Source: a virus. Taken from it: DNA of 64,000 bases. How positions within the stretch are numbered: position 1 is the stretch's first letter; each line of letters starts with the position of its first letter. The position numbers and the translations under genes were made by a program. Positions 26,712-35,559 of this stretch are shown piece after piece. The notes under the pieces were generated by a model. It worked only from the letters and a program-made list of their open reading frames with translations, was not told where the DNA came from and searched no databases. Location: the IMG/VR virus record IMGVR_UViG_3300041809_000801, positions 1 through 64,000 of that record, one strand, 5' to 3'.

Positions 26712-29354
26712 CTATATCTCTTTGTACCCAGTGGTGTTGTCGCCGACATACACACGAGGAGTTTTGACTTCAGGAAGTTGTTCATGTAGTGCTGGCTTCA
26801 CTCCCCCCCCCCTAACCACAGGTGCCTCGACCTGCAAAGGAAAATCCAAAGCTGGCTTAACCACGTTAGCCGGTGCTTGCTCTACGATTGCTGGTGGAGG
26901 AGGGGTGGGTGGAAGTGCTGCTGCCATCTTATTTCCTTTCGCCACATACTGCTTGCATGTGTCAGGGTGATTTTTGCATTCGTAGTAATCCTCGCCACCA
27001 TCTTCATACGAAACCCGGTGGTCGCCCTTGTCGCAGCCACAGTTAGCACACCTGTAGGCATCATTCACTGTAGCCACGGAAGCCTTGGCTTTTTCATCGT
27101 AAGGAATGACATGCACCCCTTCACAAATGAACTGCCCGACCGGCGTATCAAAAATGTCACCCTCTTTAAGGTGGTCATTGATTTGGAATTCGTCATAGAG
27201 CGATGAGTAAAGCCCCGCCGTCAATCCAACTGCATTGGCAGTGGAGTAGTTCATGCCGGGAATGATGAAGGTGTCTGGTACTTCCTTGACAACACCTTGC
27301 TCATCGGTGGAGGCGCTCCAGTCCCTGCTTGGAAGCCCTTTGATGTACCACTCACCGCCCTCCTTAACGACTGAATAGACGGCTGCGGTTTTCACAGCAG
27401 CTTCCTTATCAAACACTGGCTCCCACTTTCGTTCATCGCTAACGCGATTTTCCACTTCATCTGCCGCTCTTGGCTCTCGTTCATTTAGCAACACATTACT
27501 GCCGTCATTCTCCTTACGGAACTTCTCAGCATCCTCAGGTGAAAAGAAGGACTTTTTGGAGGTTGGGTTATTGATCCCGTCTACAATGCCGTGATCCCAA
27601 TTCTTGCCGCACTCTTCGCACTTGGCGGTTTCAAAGTCAGTCGGCATGAGCGCATACTTGGTCGAGCCACAGTGAGGGCACTTGGGTTTTTCTGAACTCA
27701 GTTTTGGTTTTCCACTGGATGCAAATGAACCCGTTTCGTGGCATCCACAATGGACACGACGAGCGTGGCTCAACGCGCTTCTGATATGACCGACACTCTC
27801 CTGCCAAAACGGTTTGTTTAAGCACCCTTGAGCAGATTCCGCCTTAGAACATTTTCCAAGGAACGTGCCCTTTGCATCTTGACGAAGCTTATTCAAGAAC
27901 TTTTGAGCGTCATCCAAGGAGTTGATAGAGTTAAGAACAAACCCCTCGAAGTGAGCATCTCTAGCATAATCATGCTCACTTAACACACCAGCGGCACGCA
28001 ATGTTTGTTCGACAGTCGCCAAATTGGATTGCGGTGGGATCGGGGGAACTTGAGATGCGGACTTACTACCCCTAATCCCATTGTCCCTTAAAAATTTGCT
28101 GTCGAACTTCTTTACATCCTTTTTACGCTGCTTCACTTCAGAAACATCGGCGTCAGGTGCGATACCTATGCTGCGAAGTTCACTATTGTCCTCCGACGTG
28201 AATTCCATACCAGCGTCTTCCCGCTCTTCAGCCATGAGGTCTTCATCATGGTCAACCATGTTCTCGGGAACACCATACTCTTGTGCCATCTCCTTGGCTG
28301 TGGTCTCTGCAAACCCCAGTAGACGCTTATACTCGATAGCGTCGTTGTCGGTGCGGTTGAATTGACTCGTAGAATCGAAGGGTGAGTTACCGCCGTTGTA
28401 CTCATCAATGGTGCTGTTACCCCGCATGACACGAACCGTGTAGCTCTCTGGACCGGCATCATAGAGAACGTGAGTAGCCTTCGCGGCTTTCTTTGCGAGA
28501 CTCCCCATCTTGTCCAATGTGCGGTTACTAACTACTACTACCTTGGCAATCTCCTTCACCGCAGCCTCATGAGCCGAGGCACGCTTTGGAACATGGCGGC
28601 GGTTCAGCGTACAGTTGATACGCACCACTGTGTCCTTAAGATAGTTAATCGCGGCGACGTTGGCATTCTTGGTAAAGCTGTAACGATTCGCGGAGAATTC
28701 AAGCATCCCAGCACGAATGGCTTTATCCCATATCGGCTGAAGAGAGGCTTCAACGCCGAGGCCGTGAAGAGAAATTTTATCACCCTCACTGAACTCTGGA
28801 GTCTTACGAATTTTCTTATCGCGTGGAGTCTTAAAGATGTCACCCAAGGTTCTCTTTCTTGGCTTGGGTTTGTTGGGAAGAACCGAGAGAGCCGCCTCGA
28901 CCGCGCCATTCTCATCATCGTGAAAGAAGGCATTAGACTCGTTATGCGTTGCTTCATTCCACACCGTCGCCATACCTCCCTCTTCCACGGTGATGAAGAG
29001 GCGACCTTGGTCAGTGTCAATGTAGGGACCTTGGTATTGATCGAAGGGCTCGACAGTCCCACCTACAGCGTCGGCGATTGCAAAATGGATTGGGTACGCT
29101 TCACGAGTGACTTCCGAACGAGACATCTCACCCGTGGCAAGCTTGGAACGACGCTGACCCGTTTTCACAGAGCCAAAAATAACCTTCTTGGCATATTCAC
29201 GCATCTCGGGAGGGAAGTCTTTTCCATCCTCAAAGAGTCCACCCCGATACTTGTTGAGGTAGACTTTGGACATGCTATTTCTCAGCTTTGAATCCCACCA
29301 ATCCGCATCGGGATAGGAAAAGCGATTTGCACTTTTGAAAAGTGGATTTTTCAT
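26712..29354 (-). CDS. Large multidomain protein with zinc ribbons, unknown
   Basis: From MKNPLFKSANRFSYPDADWW the protein has about 880 residues. No enzymatic motif is clear. It includes helical N-terminal sequence, CHETGS...KCPHCGSTKY...CEECGKNW (zinc ribbon, about 580-620), RCANCGCDKGDHRVS...CKNH...CKQY (second zinc site near 800) and a proline-rich tail (PPTPPPPAIVEQAP). A tract of ten G encodes VRGGGV near the end. The FKSANRF start fits the motif shared with the three preceding proteins. It is probably an internal virion or injected protein. Ends in TAG. Confidence 0.75.
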   Translation of the reverse strand: MKNPLFKSANRFSYPDADWWDSKLRNSMSKVYLNKYRGGLFEDGKDFPPEMREYAKKVIFGSVKTGQRRSKLATGEMSRSEVTREAYPIHFAIADAVGGTVEPFDQYQGPYIDTDQGRLFITVEEGGMATVWNEATHNESNAFFHDDENGAVEAALSVLPNKPKPRKRTLGDIFKTPRDKKIRKTPEFSEGDKISLHGLGVEASLQPIWDKAIRAGMLEFSANRYSFTKNANVAAINYLKDTVVRINCTLNRRHVPKRASAHEAAVKEIAKVVVVSNRTLDKMGSLAKKAAKATHVLYDAGPESYTVRVMRGNSTIDEYNGGNSPFDSTSQFNRTDNDAIEYKRLLGFAETTAKEMAQEYGVPENMVDHDEDLMAEEREDAGMEFTSEDNSELRSIGIAPDADVSEVKQRKKDVKKFDSKFLRDNGIRGSKSASQVPPIPPQSNLATVEQTLRAAGVLSEHDYARDAHFEGFVLNSINSLDDAQKFLNKLRQDAKGTFLGKCSKAESAQGCLNKPFWQESVGHIRSALSHARRVHCGCHETGSFASSGKPKLSSEKPKCPHCGSTKYALMPTDFETAKCEECGKNWDHGIVDGINNPTSKKSFFSPEDAEKFRKENDGSNVLLNEREPRAADEVENRVSDERKWEPVFDKEAAVKTAAVYSVVKEGGEWYIKGLPSRDWSASTDEQGVVKEVPDTFIIPGMNYSTANAVGLTAGLYSSLYDEFQINDHLKEGDIFDTPVGQFICEGVHVIPYDEKAKASVATVNDAYRCANCGCDKGDHRVSYEDGGEDYYECKNHPDTCKQYVAKGNKMAAALPPTPPPPAIVEQAPANVVKPALDFPLQVEAPVVRGGGVKPALHEQLPEVKTPRVYVGDNTTGYKEI

Positions 29355-29365
29355 TTTTACCCTTC

Positions 29366-29968
29366 TTACCCGACATACCAATTCACACCATCACTCCATA
29401 CAGGCATAATGTAACTCCCGCCGCCTGTATAGACAGCGCCAAATGTGTTAGCTGTCGCATCAAGTACAAGTGCTCTTTCTCCAATTGCAGGGGGCGGAAT
29501 CGGCGAGGGAGGGCTTCCAATGCTGCTGTAAATTTGACTGGTGCCGATTCCCGCCAGAATATTCCACTTGGAGAGATTGGAATCCGGGGGCACATCAATG
29601 ACACCGCTGGAGATGCAGATGTAAGAATTGCCATCGACGTAAGATACGCAATCGTAGGCATTGTAGGTGACGGTGGAGAGCCACGCATTACGCCACGTGA
29701 ATCCCTGTCCGGTCGCCCCCGGTACTCCGGGGTTGCCTTGAACTCCGGGGTCTCCCTGAACTCCGGGATTGCCCGGAATCCCTTGTTCACCCTGAGGGCC
29801 GGGAGAACCAACTGCAAATGTATCCCAAATTGTTCCGATGTTAGCCTGTATCGGGGCTTGGTTGGTGTTAATGTCCAACGCGACATACGAAACTGTAAGG
29901 TAAAAAACTACATCGTCAATTTGATAAGTGGCACCCGCATTCCACGGTCCACGCCAGTTCAATGCCAT
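29366..29968 (-). CDS. Collagen-repeat tail or capsid decoration protein
   Basis: From MALNWRGPWNAGATYQIDDV the 200-residue protein has a small sugar-binding-like module (WRGPWNAGATYQIDDVV resembles CBM5/12-type repeats), then GPQGEQGIPGNPGVQGDPGV-type Gly-X-Y repeats (about 68-94), then a second similar WRNAWLSTVTYNAYDCVSYV module and a C-terminal VWSDGVNWYVG. Such proteins trimerise through the collagen stretch and decorate fibres. GGGGGAT lies upstream of the ATG. Confidence 0.8.
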   Translation of the reverse strand: MALNWRGPWNAGATYQIDDVVFYLTVSYVALDINTNQAPIQANIGTIWDTFAVGSPGPQGEQGIPGNPGVQGDPGVQGNPGVPGATGQGFTWRNAWLSTVTYNAYDCVSYVDGNSYICISSGVIDVPPDSNLSKWNILAGIGTSQIYSSIGSPPSPIPPPAIGERALVLDATANTFGAVYTGGGSYIMPVWSDGVNWYVG

Positions 29969-30080
29969 AGCAGGAATCCCCCTATTAGTAGGTGTCAATA
30001 GTTCAGTTTAGGGGTATTTTTGAGGAATTTTTTGTTGGTTGGGGGACTTCTGAATCCAGTGTTAGGTAGGAGAATAAACT

Positions 30081-30275
30081 ATGCTGCATCTCATCATTTC
30101 ATTGATTGTGATTGGAATTCTGCTTTGGCTCGTCAACACGTACATCCCAATGGACGCCAAGATTAAGAACATACTGAATATCGTGGTGGTAATCGCGGTA
30201 GTTCTGTGGTTGCTAAGTGCCTTTGGCGTGCTCGACATTAGCTCCGTAACCCATCATCCACTCTTCCACAACTGA
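30081..30275 (+). CDS. Small membrane protein (two helices)
   Basis: The 64-residue plus-strand product has two hydrophobic helices (LHLIISLIVIGILLWLVNTY and ILNIVVVIAVVLWLLSAFGV) separated by PMDAKIKN. The IPMDAKIKNILN turn is typical of a conserved small membrane-protein family in bacteria and phages of unknown role. TAGGAG lies 8 nt before the ATG. It faces the Dps-like gene, with only two bases between their stops. Confidence 0.8.
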   Translation: MLHLIISLIVIGILLWLVNTYIPMDAKIKNILNIVVVIAVVLWLLSAFGVLDISSVTHHPLFHN

Positions 30276-30277
30276 CT

Positions 30278-30763
30278 TCAAGCCTGAAGATGCGCCTGAA
30301 GGAACCACAAGTCCTTGTCCGCTTCTCGGACGAGTTCGATGAAAATATCACCAGAAGCTTGGTCGCCGAGATTGATACAGTCGTCAATGTTCCGACGCAT
30401 GGCATTTGCTGCTTGAGCGAGGCGCGTGGAAAGAGCAAGAACGTGGTCGGAGCCCCTGACAGCTTCCATCGGGTACTCGGGGATAGACGACCTCGCGGCT
30501 GTTTGCCGTGCCGTGCCTTCAGCAACCCCGCCCAAAGCAGTTACACGTTCGGCGAGTAGGTCGGATGCACTTTCAAGATGTCCCGCCACAGAGTCGAACA
30601 GAAGATGAAGTTCATAGAAGGCCATGCCTTTGACGTTCCAATGGGCTTGCTTCGCCTGAGTCTTCAGGTCGATTGAATCCGCCAGACGAGCATTGAGAAT
30701 TTGGATTATCTGTACCCGCTTATCCTCGGGGATGCTCACTGAAGTTGGAAACATACTTGCCAT
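30278..30763 (-). CDS. dps: Dps/ferritin-like protein
   Basis: The 161-residue protein has the Dps pattern: QAKQAHWNVKGMAFYELHLL (ferroxidase His and the HWN motif), then FDSVAGHLESASDLLAERVT (conserved D and E of the di-iron site) and RRNIDDCINLGDQASGDIFI. Dps forms 12-mers that oxidise iron and can bind DNA. Phage-carried Dps could protect DNA from oxidative damage or be packaged. Motifs are complete, so activity is likely. Confidence 0.92.
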   Translation of the reverse strand: MASMFPTSVSIPEDKRVQIIQILNARLADSIDLKTQAKQAHWNVKGMAFYELHLLFDSVAGHLESASDLLAERVTALGGVAEGTARQTAARSSIPEYPMEAVRGSDHVLALSTRLAQAANAMRRNIDDCINLGDQASGDIFIELVREADKDLWFLQAHLQA

Positions 30764-30779
30764 GGGGAACAGCCTCTAT

Positions 30780-31262
30780 TTAGGTGATTCGAATTTGGTA
30801 ATTCGGAGTAGTGCGGGTGAGTCCGGGGAATCCGCTAAAAAGAGGACAAGTAAGGTCAAAACTCCCGGCAAACTGAAGCCAGAACCCTCTCAAAGGGTCG
30901 TACCCGGAGTTGAGCAGGGTCATGATGCCGAAAGCTACTGGGGGCGGTGTCTGCGGAACTGGAATGAGATAGATGCGAGAACTTTGAAGGAGTGGGTTAG
31001 GCGGCGGGGCGCTTAATTGGTCCCACTCGTAGGGCTTGTTATAGAACTGCTTACAGAAAAAGGCGAAGGAATCCTGCACAGTAAGTTGACCCACATCATA
31101 ATGAATCATGTACAGGGTTTGACCGTAACACGTATAAGTTGAAGTGTCAGCCCGAATGAAATTGACAGCCAACAACGCCCGGAGCCCCATATCAATGCCA
31201 CCGTTGCCCAAATTCTCCGGTGGGGCGAGACGGACTGCCAAAATGTTTGCGGGTTGTCCCAC
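30780..31262 (-). CDS. Structural-region protein, unknown
   Basis: A GTG start (31260-31262) overlaps the TAG stop of the upstream gene, with GAGG 8 nt before it, and gives 160 residues beginning MGQPANILAVRLAPPENLGN. It is rich in aromatic and Pro residues (YEWDQLSAPPPNPLLQSSRI, FGIMTLLNSGYDPLRGFWLQ) and probably all-beta. Its position at the start of the tail module suggests a virion protein. No family recognised. Confidence 0.65.
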   Translation of the reverse strand: MGQPANILAVRLAPPENLGNGGIDMGLRALLAVNFIRADTSTYTCYGQTLYMIHYDVGQLTVQDSFAFFCKQFYNKPYEWDQLSAPPPNPLLQSSRIYLIPVPQTPPPVAFGIMTLLNSGYDPLRGFWLQFAGSFDLTCPLFSGFPGLTRTTPNYQIRIT

Positions 31263-31531
31263 TAATCCCTCACTTCTGGAAGTTCTGGAGGAGGAATTTT
31301 TAGCCACCAACCGCCAATATCTTCACACCAGCGACACCACAAACTGTGTTGTTGGGGGTCGCCACTCGCTCTCTCATAACTCTGAACAAAACACCGACCA
31401 CCAGCAGTTCCACTCACCATAACCGAATAAATAAACGGGGCGTCATCGAGGTTACCATTCCAATGCCAGTACCACGCTTGCTCAGTTGGGGGCTCTTGTG
31501 TCCAGTTTACTCGTTTGTTTTTGCGTTTCAT
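31262..31531 (-). CDS. Small Trp-rich protein, unknown
   Basis: The 89-residue product contains EQAWYWHWNGNLDDAPFIYS and SLWCRWCEDIGGWWLKIPPP, many Trp and a CRWC pair, resembling short single-domain phage proteins with the WYW/CxxC layout. TAGGAA precedes the ATG. It ends in TAG overlapping the next GTG. Unknown function. Confidence 0.65.
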   Translation of the reverse strand: MKRKNKRVNWTQEPPTEQAWYWHWNGNLDDAPFIYSVMVSGTAGGRCFVQSYERASGDPQQHSLWCRWCEDIGGWWLKIPPPELPEVRD

Positions 31532-31538
31532 ATCATTC

Positions 31539-32279
31539 CTACCTAGAATTCAATACTCGTAAATTATCCAAAGCAAGTTCTTTTGCTAAGCACCCACAAC
31601 TTTTCTTATGCCCGGTACGAAGGAGAGTTGTGGTTGCTATAGTTGTACCACCACAAGAGCACTGACAATTCCACTGAATCAATCCACGTTTATTACGACC
31701 CACTTCAGATTCAACAGTGAGACGTTCAAAAATTTGACCAACAAGAGAGTGAGTGCTCCAGCGTTTGGCGGAACTCTTCTTGAAGGCTTCACTGATAGCT
31801 GTGTGCCCTGCGGGGGACATCCTGTGCTTCATGCCGGTGTGGGTTACAGCGGCCCTCTTACGACGTTCAGCACCGTGCTCAGCTTCAAACTTACGGTAGC
31901 CTTTGAGACGATGGATTTCGTCTTGGTTAGCTCGTGCCCTTCTCAGCTTATCTTGTATTTCAGCAGTGGGTGTAACCCCGCGACCCCCAGCACATAGGTT
32001 GTACCCATGTTTCTGCGCTCCCAACATTTCTACCAACAGTTTCTCTAACTCGAACAGTTTTTCGTCAGATTGGACATTAGAGATGAGAGGGTAGATTGAA
32101 AATTTATCCCACCCATATTTTCGCACTGCATTGTACAAATAGGGCTTAGCAGTGCTAGGTTTGTCGCTTCTAAAAATACTGCGCTTTTGTAGCCGCCAGT
32201 ATTGCTGCAAATCTCGGTTACGAGTTTTCCCGATGTAATACTTACCATTGACTTGGTTAACTATGACGTAGACAAACAT
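31539..32279 (-). CDS. GIY-YIG homing endonuclease fused to a CxC zinc domain
   Basis: MFVYVIVNQVNGKYYIGKTR carries the GIY/YIG motifs of a 246-residue protein. The middle has NUMOD-like basic helices (IQDKLRRARANQDEIHRLKG). The C-terminal 75 residues (VGQIFERLTVESEVGRNKRG, then WNCQCSCGGTTIATTTLLR and KKSCGCL) form a zinc domain that is nearly the same as the free-standing protein at 56410-56793. A 7-bp hairpin (32281-32305) sits in its leader. It is inserted between two structural genes in the same orientation. Confidence 0.92.
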   Translation of the reverse strand: MFVYVIVNQVNGKYYIGKTRNRDLQQYWRLQKRSIFRSDKPSTAKPYLYNAVRKYGWDKFSIYPLISNVQSDEKLFELEKLLVEMLGAQKHGYNLCAGGRGVTPTAEIQDKLRRARANQDEIHRLKGYRKFEAEHGAERRKRAAVTHTGMKHRMSPAGHTAISEAFKKSSAKRWSTHSLVGQIFERLTVESEVGRNKRGLIQWNCQCSCGGTTIATTTLLRTGHKKSCGCLAKELALDNLRVLNSR

Positions 32280-32280
32280 A

Positions 32281-32305
32281 ATGGGCTCCTACTTAAGAAG
32301 CCCAT
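32281..32305 (-). promoter_or_regulatory. Leader hairpin of the GIY-YIG gene
   Basis: ATGGGCT/AGCCCAT pair around an 11-nt loop that holds most of TAGGAG; the 3' arm ends one base before the ATG at 32279. Confidence 0.5.
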
Positions 32306-32340
32306 ATTTTATTTTGTATGTAAGTTGTTGAAAACAAAGG

Positions 32341-32979
32341 TCAAAAACTTAAGACCCAACTGAATATGATGTTCACGCCGGGTGGGAGCAATAAGGGGGG
32401 TAGAGTTTTGTAGTTGATGAGCGTAATTGTGCTTTGTGCGGCGGACACGCTCGGATAGTTCGAAATGTTGCCAGTGAAATAGGGAGCAGTCTGCATGTTA
32501 GTTACAGGCGAGGTTGTGTTTGTGCCACCACCGATGAGACCCATTTCACGGATGCTCTGTGTGATGTTATCCGTCGTTGCATTTACGACGCACTCAAAGT
32601 CAACGTAGGTCGAGAGTGTATTGACAGAAGTCCACCCTCCACTATTGTTCGGCTGCACAAAGTTGATTGCAGAGAGCGGCTTGCGGAGGAACTCTTGAAC
32701 GAGAGCAGTCTGAACCGGGGTTTCCTGCGGCTGCGTCTCAGGAGCCCACGTAGGCGAACCTGCGCCAAGAGCAAGACCCCACACAGAGTACAAGGGCTCA
32801 TGACCGAGAGGGTAAGGAACGGAGGCGTCTGTGGGATTGGCGTTCGCCATCAACCGGGCGAACAACCACTTCACCACGTTCACGATGACGTTGTGCTTGG
32901 AGTATAGTACCTCTCCGGTATCCTCCCGCATGATGCGGATGTTACAGGTCGGGTAGTGCTTGGAGAAGTCTTCAATCAT
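32341..32979 (-). CDS. Probable tail or baseplate protein
   Basis: From MIEDFSKHYPTCNIRIMRED (GAGGG ribosome site) the product is 212 residues, with a beta-rich sequence (GLALGAGSPTWAPETQPQET, VDFECVVNATTDNITQSIRE) and a hydrophobic C-terminus NIIFSWVLSF. The phrase WGLALGAGSPTW and the terminal strand are like short tail-tube-initiator or fibre-base proteins in jumbo phages. I rely mainly on context. Confidence 0.6.
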   Translation of the reverse strand: MIEDFSKHYPTCNIRIMREDTGEVLYSKHNVIVNVVKWLFARLMANANPTDASVPYPLGHEPLYSVWGLALGAGSPTWAPETQPQETPVQTALVQEFLRKPLSAINFVQPNNSGGWTSVNTLSTYVDFECVVNATTDNITQSIREMGLIGGGTNTTSPVTNMQTAPYFTGNISNYPSVSAAQSTITLINYKTLPPLLLPPGVNIIFSWVLSF

Positions 32980-32989
32980 ATTCTGCCCT

Positions 32990-33211
32990 CTAGTTAATGT
33001 CCACGATAGTTCCAACACGCGATTTTGTTGGTAAATCGCTGAGATTCCTCAATGTGGTGAACACCCGATTCACCCGAAAGTATGGAGTCTCTTCACGAAT
33101 TCTGATTCCATGACCGGCCTTAAGCTTTGGTTGAGTGTTCAAATTGTTGTAAAGCCAGTAGACAAGGGGTTCGTCATTGCGTATAGAGACAAGTTCAACT
33201 TGGGTATACAT
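32990..33211 (-). CDS. Small protein, unknown
   Basis: The 73-residue product MYTQVELVSIRNDEPLVYWL has an extended beta-like region with TPYFRVNRVFTTLRNLSDLP. GGAGGG precedes the ATG. It lies between two virion-type genes. Both its own stop and that of the gene before it are TAG. Confidence 0.6.
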   Translation of the reverse strand: MYTQVELVSIRNDEPLVYWLYNNLNTQPKLKAGHGIRIREETPYFRVNRVFTTLRNLSDLPTKSRVGTIVDIN

Positions 33212-33213
33212 AG

Positions 33214-35556
33214 CTACCCTCCTGTTGACCTATTACTGGCTGCTTCGCAAATTTCGCAAATTTCATGAATCTGGTCACCAGATTGTTGCAACAGCTTCAG
33301 TACACCGGAGTGATAGTCGCCGGGGCTTGACTGTGTGTCCCGTTGCAAGTCGTCCCATGTGAACCATGCGATGGCGTCCGTTTCATCCGTGAATTGAAGA
33401 TTACTTGAACCGCCCTGCATGGGGTTGAGACTAAACTCTGACGGCACAAGCCCAAGAAAATTATGGTACTTGAACTTACCATGGGTGAACACAAAGGCTG
33501 GAATGAGGCGAATACTCCCGTGGTACCCTACTTCCTCTTTCAACTCTTCTTGAGCACTCTCCGCAGGAGACATCCCAGCTTGAATGGCTCCGCCGACAGT
33601 CCCCCAGCAGTCGCCCTCGTCCACGTAGCTGCTCCGCCACGCGAGACAGATGCGTCCCGTGGTAGTGCAGATGGGAAGAATGCCCGAGGCTCCCCCACCG
33701 GCTCCAGCCCAGTACCCATTCTCATCAATGTGGTCTGCTTTCTTCTTAGCGGCTGATGATTCTCGTTTAACACAAGCAGCATCCTGCCTAGAGATAAATA
33801 TTTCTTGCCCAGTTGCACGTCTAAACAAATCTCCATCATCTTCACTGCTTAACCATTTCAGCTTTTCACCAATCCTCAACATTTGTTGCCATTGTCGTTT
33901 CGGGAGGGGTTGAACCACCACATAAATTCCCCCACGTGACTGATTACTGGACTCCTTGATGCCGAGCGACTTCATGAAGTCCTTATCGTAATCTGTCTTA
34001 GTTGTATCCTGCTTTGCGGGGTTGGCATATCGCAGAGCCTCGATGAGAGTTTGACGGGTCGGGATTTTCTCCCAGTCTCGAACCACATTGCCTTCCGAGT
34101 CAGTTGCTCGGCCCTGACGTGGAAAGAACGGGTCAACTTTGAGCACCGCTTGCCAGAGAGTTAACATACCCTCTCCACGAATAATGACAGAACACGCATC
34201 ATTCCAAGTTTTTTTATTTGGAGTTCTGAGGACACGTTCCAGCTTTTTACGCATGTCAGGTTTCAGCTTTCCCCATACGTTAGTTAGCGGATCAATGTAT
34301 TGGGCTGGGTCGAACTTTCCCTCGTCTTCCTTCCGTTTACGCAGAATGGCTTGCCATGATTCACGAGATACGCCGGGTGGGCGCTTGGTATAGTCATCGT
34401 AGTAGCCAGAAGTTTTTTCCTGTCCCTCTAATGCTTCGTGTGTCTCTTCCACACCTTCCTCAAGCTGTTCGTTCTTTTCATCATCTGGCTTGAGGTCAGC
34501 AACCGGGTTGGTTTCCGTCTCTGTTCCTTCGATGACCTCGGTGCCACGTTCGTCTACAGCTTCGCTGTCATCTGAAGACTCAGGTACCGCATCCTTAGGA
34601 AGCATTGTCCAATTGGTGTAAACGGTCGGCACTGGGTAGTTCTCATCCTTTAGTTGCCCGACCGTATGAAAATCCGTGAATGCAACACAACGACCATCCG
34701 GGAATTTTACAATGTACTCATCCTGTTCACTGGAATAGAGAGCCATGTCATCGCTGATGGTAGCGACCGGGGTGTACTTCTCATCCCCCACTAAAATACT
34801 TTTCGGGACGCCCTCGGCGTTGGTTGTCTTCATCTCAATGTCGTTATCAAACTTGATCGTTGGAGTGAACTCAACTTTCGATGAACCCTTTTTATAGACG
34901 GTGTTGAGCAATTGATTTTTGAAGTTCGGGCCGATGGGAATCGTGCCACGCGGCTTGCCGAACGAATCATACACAATGACGTACATTGGAGAGGGCTGCG
35001 ACTTTATACTGCGATTGCGAAACTGCTTAATGACCGAACGCGCATCCTGCACTGTAGTCTTCGAAGGCTTCTCGTAGGTCAATTCAAGATGACGATGAAC
35101 GGGTGGACGCTTGATATTCTTCCCTGCGGCGGTTACCACCTTGTCATACGTTTCATTGATGAAATCCATGGGGAGTTTGAACGTGCCCTCAAAGGTTTTC
35201 ACTGTTGGGTCTTTGCTGATAGCCGACTGAGACTTGTTGGTGTCAGCTTCGCCGGTCATTCCCTTGAAACAAGTCAAGACAGCAGCATAGATGTTCACGA
35301 TAATTTTCTCTTCGTACCCGAGAGAAATCATAAACGCCGACATCTCATCCAGCAGCACGTGAACCGCCTCAGCGACGAGTTCGCTCATAGTCGAAGGCTT
35401 GTCTTCAACAAGCGGAAACTTGAGAGAAAACACAGTAAAATTGGGAATTCCGAGGTCTAAAGAGATGGTCGCATAGGGGCGTGAATCTCGAATAACCGAG
35501 ATGTCAAGAGACCCATTCGCTGGGCTAAGGTACGCTTGCTTTGTTGTATCATTCAT
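33214..35556 (-). CDS. Large protein with C-terminal Nudix domain
   Basis: The 780-residue protein has a beta/alpha N-terminal half, an acidic central region (SSDDSEAVDERGTEVIEGTE and EKNEQLEEGVEETHEALEGQ), a helical segment, and from about 630 a Nudix hydrolase domain (WGTVGGAIQAGMSPAESAQE, ELKEEVGYHGSIRL). In the Nudix box the usual RE is QE, so one Arg is missing but the EExG metal-binding part is intact. A short repeat (EICEIC) near the end comes from a DNA direct repeat. It could be a virion-associated enzyme; nothing shows the substrate. Confidence 0.7.
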   Translation of the reverse strand: MNDTTKQAYLSPANGSLDISVIRDSRPYATISLDLGIPNFTVFSLKFPLVEDKPSTMSELVAEAVHVLLDEMSAFMISLGYEEKIIVNIYAAVLTCFKGMTGEADTNKSQSAISKDPTVKTFEGTFKLPMDFINETYDKVVTAAGKNIKRPPVHRHLELTYEKPSKTTVQDARSVIKQFRNRSIKSQPSPMYVIVYDSFGKPRGTIPIGPNFKNQLLNTVYKKGSSKVEFTPTIKFDNDIEMKTTNAEGVPKSILVGDEKYTPVATISDDMALYSSEQDEYIVKFPDGRCVAFTDFHTVGQLKDENYPVPTVYTNWTMLPKDAVPESSDDSEAVDERGTEVIEGTETETNPVADLKPDDEKNEQLEEGVEETHEALEGQEKTSGYYDDYTKRPPGVSRESWQAILRKRKEDEGKFDPAQYIDPLTNVWGKLKPDMRKKLERVLRTPNKKTWNDACSVIIRGEGMLTLWQAVLKVDPFFPRQGRATDSEGNVVRDWEKIPTRQTLIEALRYANPAKQDTTKTDYDKDFMKSLGIKESSNQSRGGIYVVVQPLPKRQWQQMLRIGEKLKWLSSEDDGDLFRRATGQEIFISRQDAACVKRESSAAKKKADHIDENGYWAGAGGGASGILPICTTTGRICLAWRSSYVDEGDCWGTVGGAIQAGMSPAESAQEELKEEVGYHGSIRLIPAFVFTHGKFKYHNFLGLVPSEFSLNPMQGGSSNLQFTDETDAIAWFTWDDLQRDTQSSPGDYHSGVLKLLQQSGDQIHEICEICEAASNRSTGG

Positions 35557-35559
35557 CTA

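Noticed and set aside
28470-29291. 273-residue plus-strand reading frame opposite the large zinc protein
   Set aside because: Antisense shadow; composition and lack of ribosome site argue against coding.
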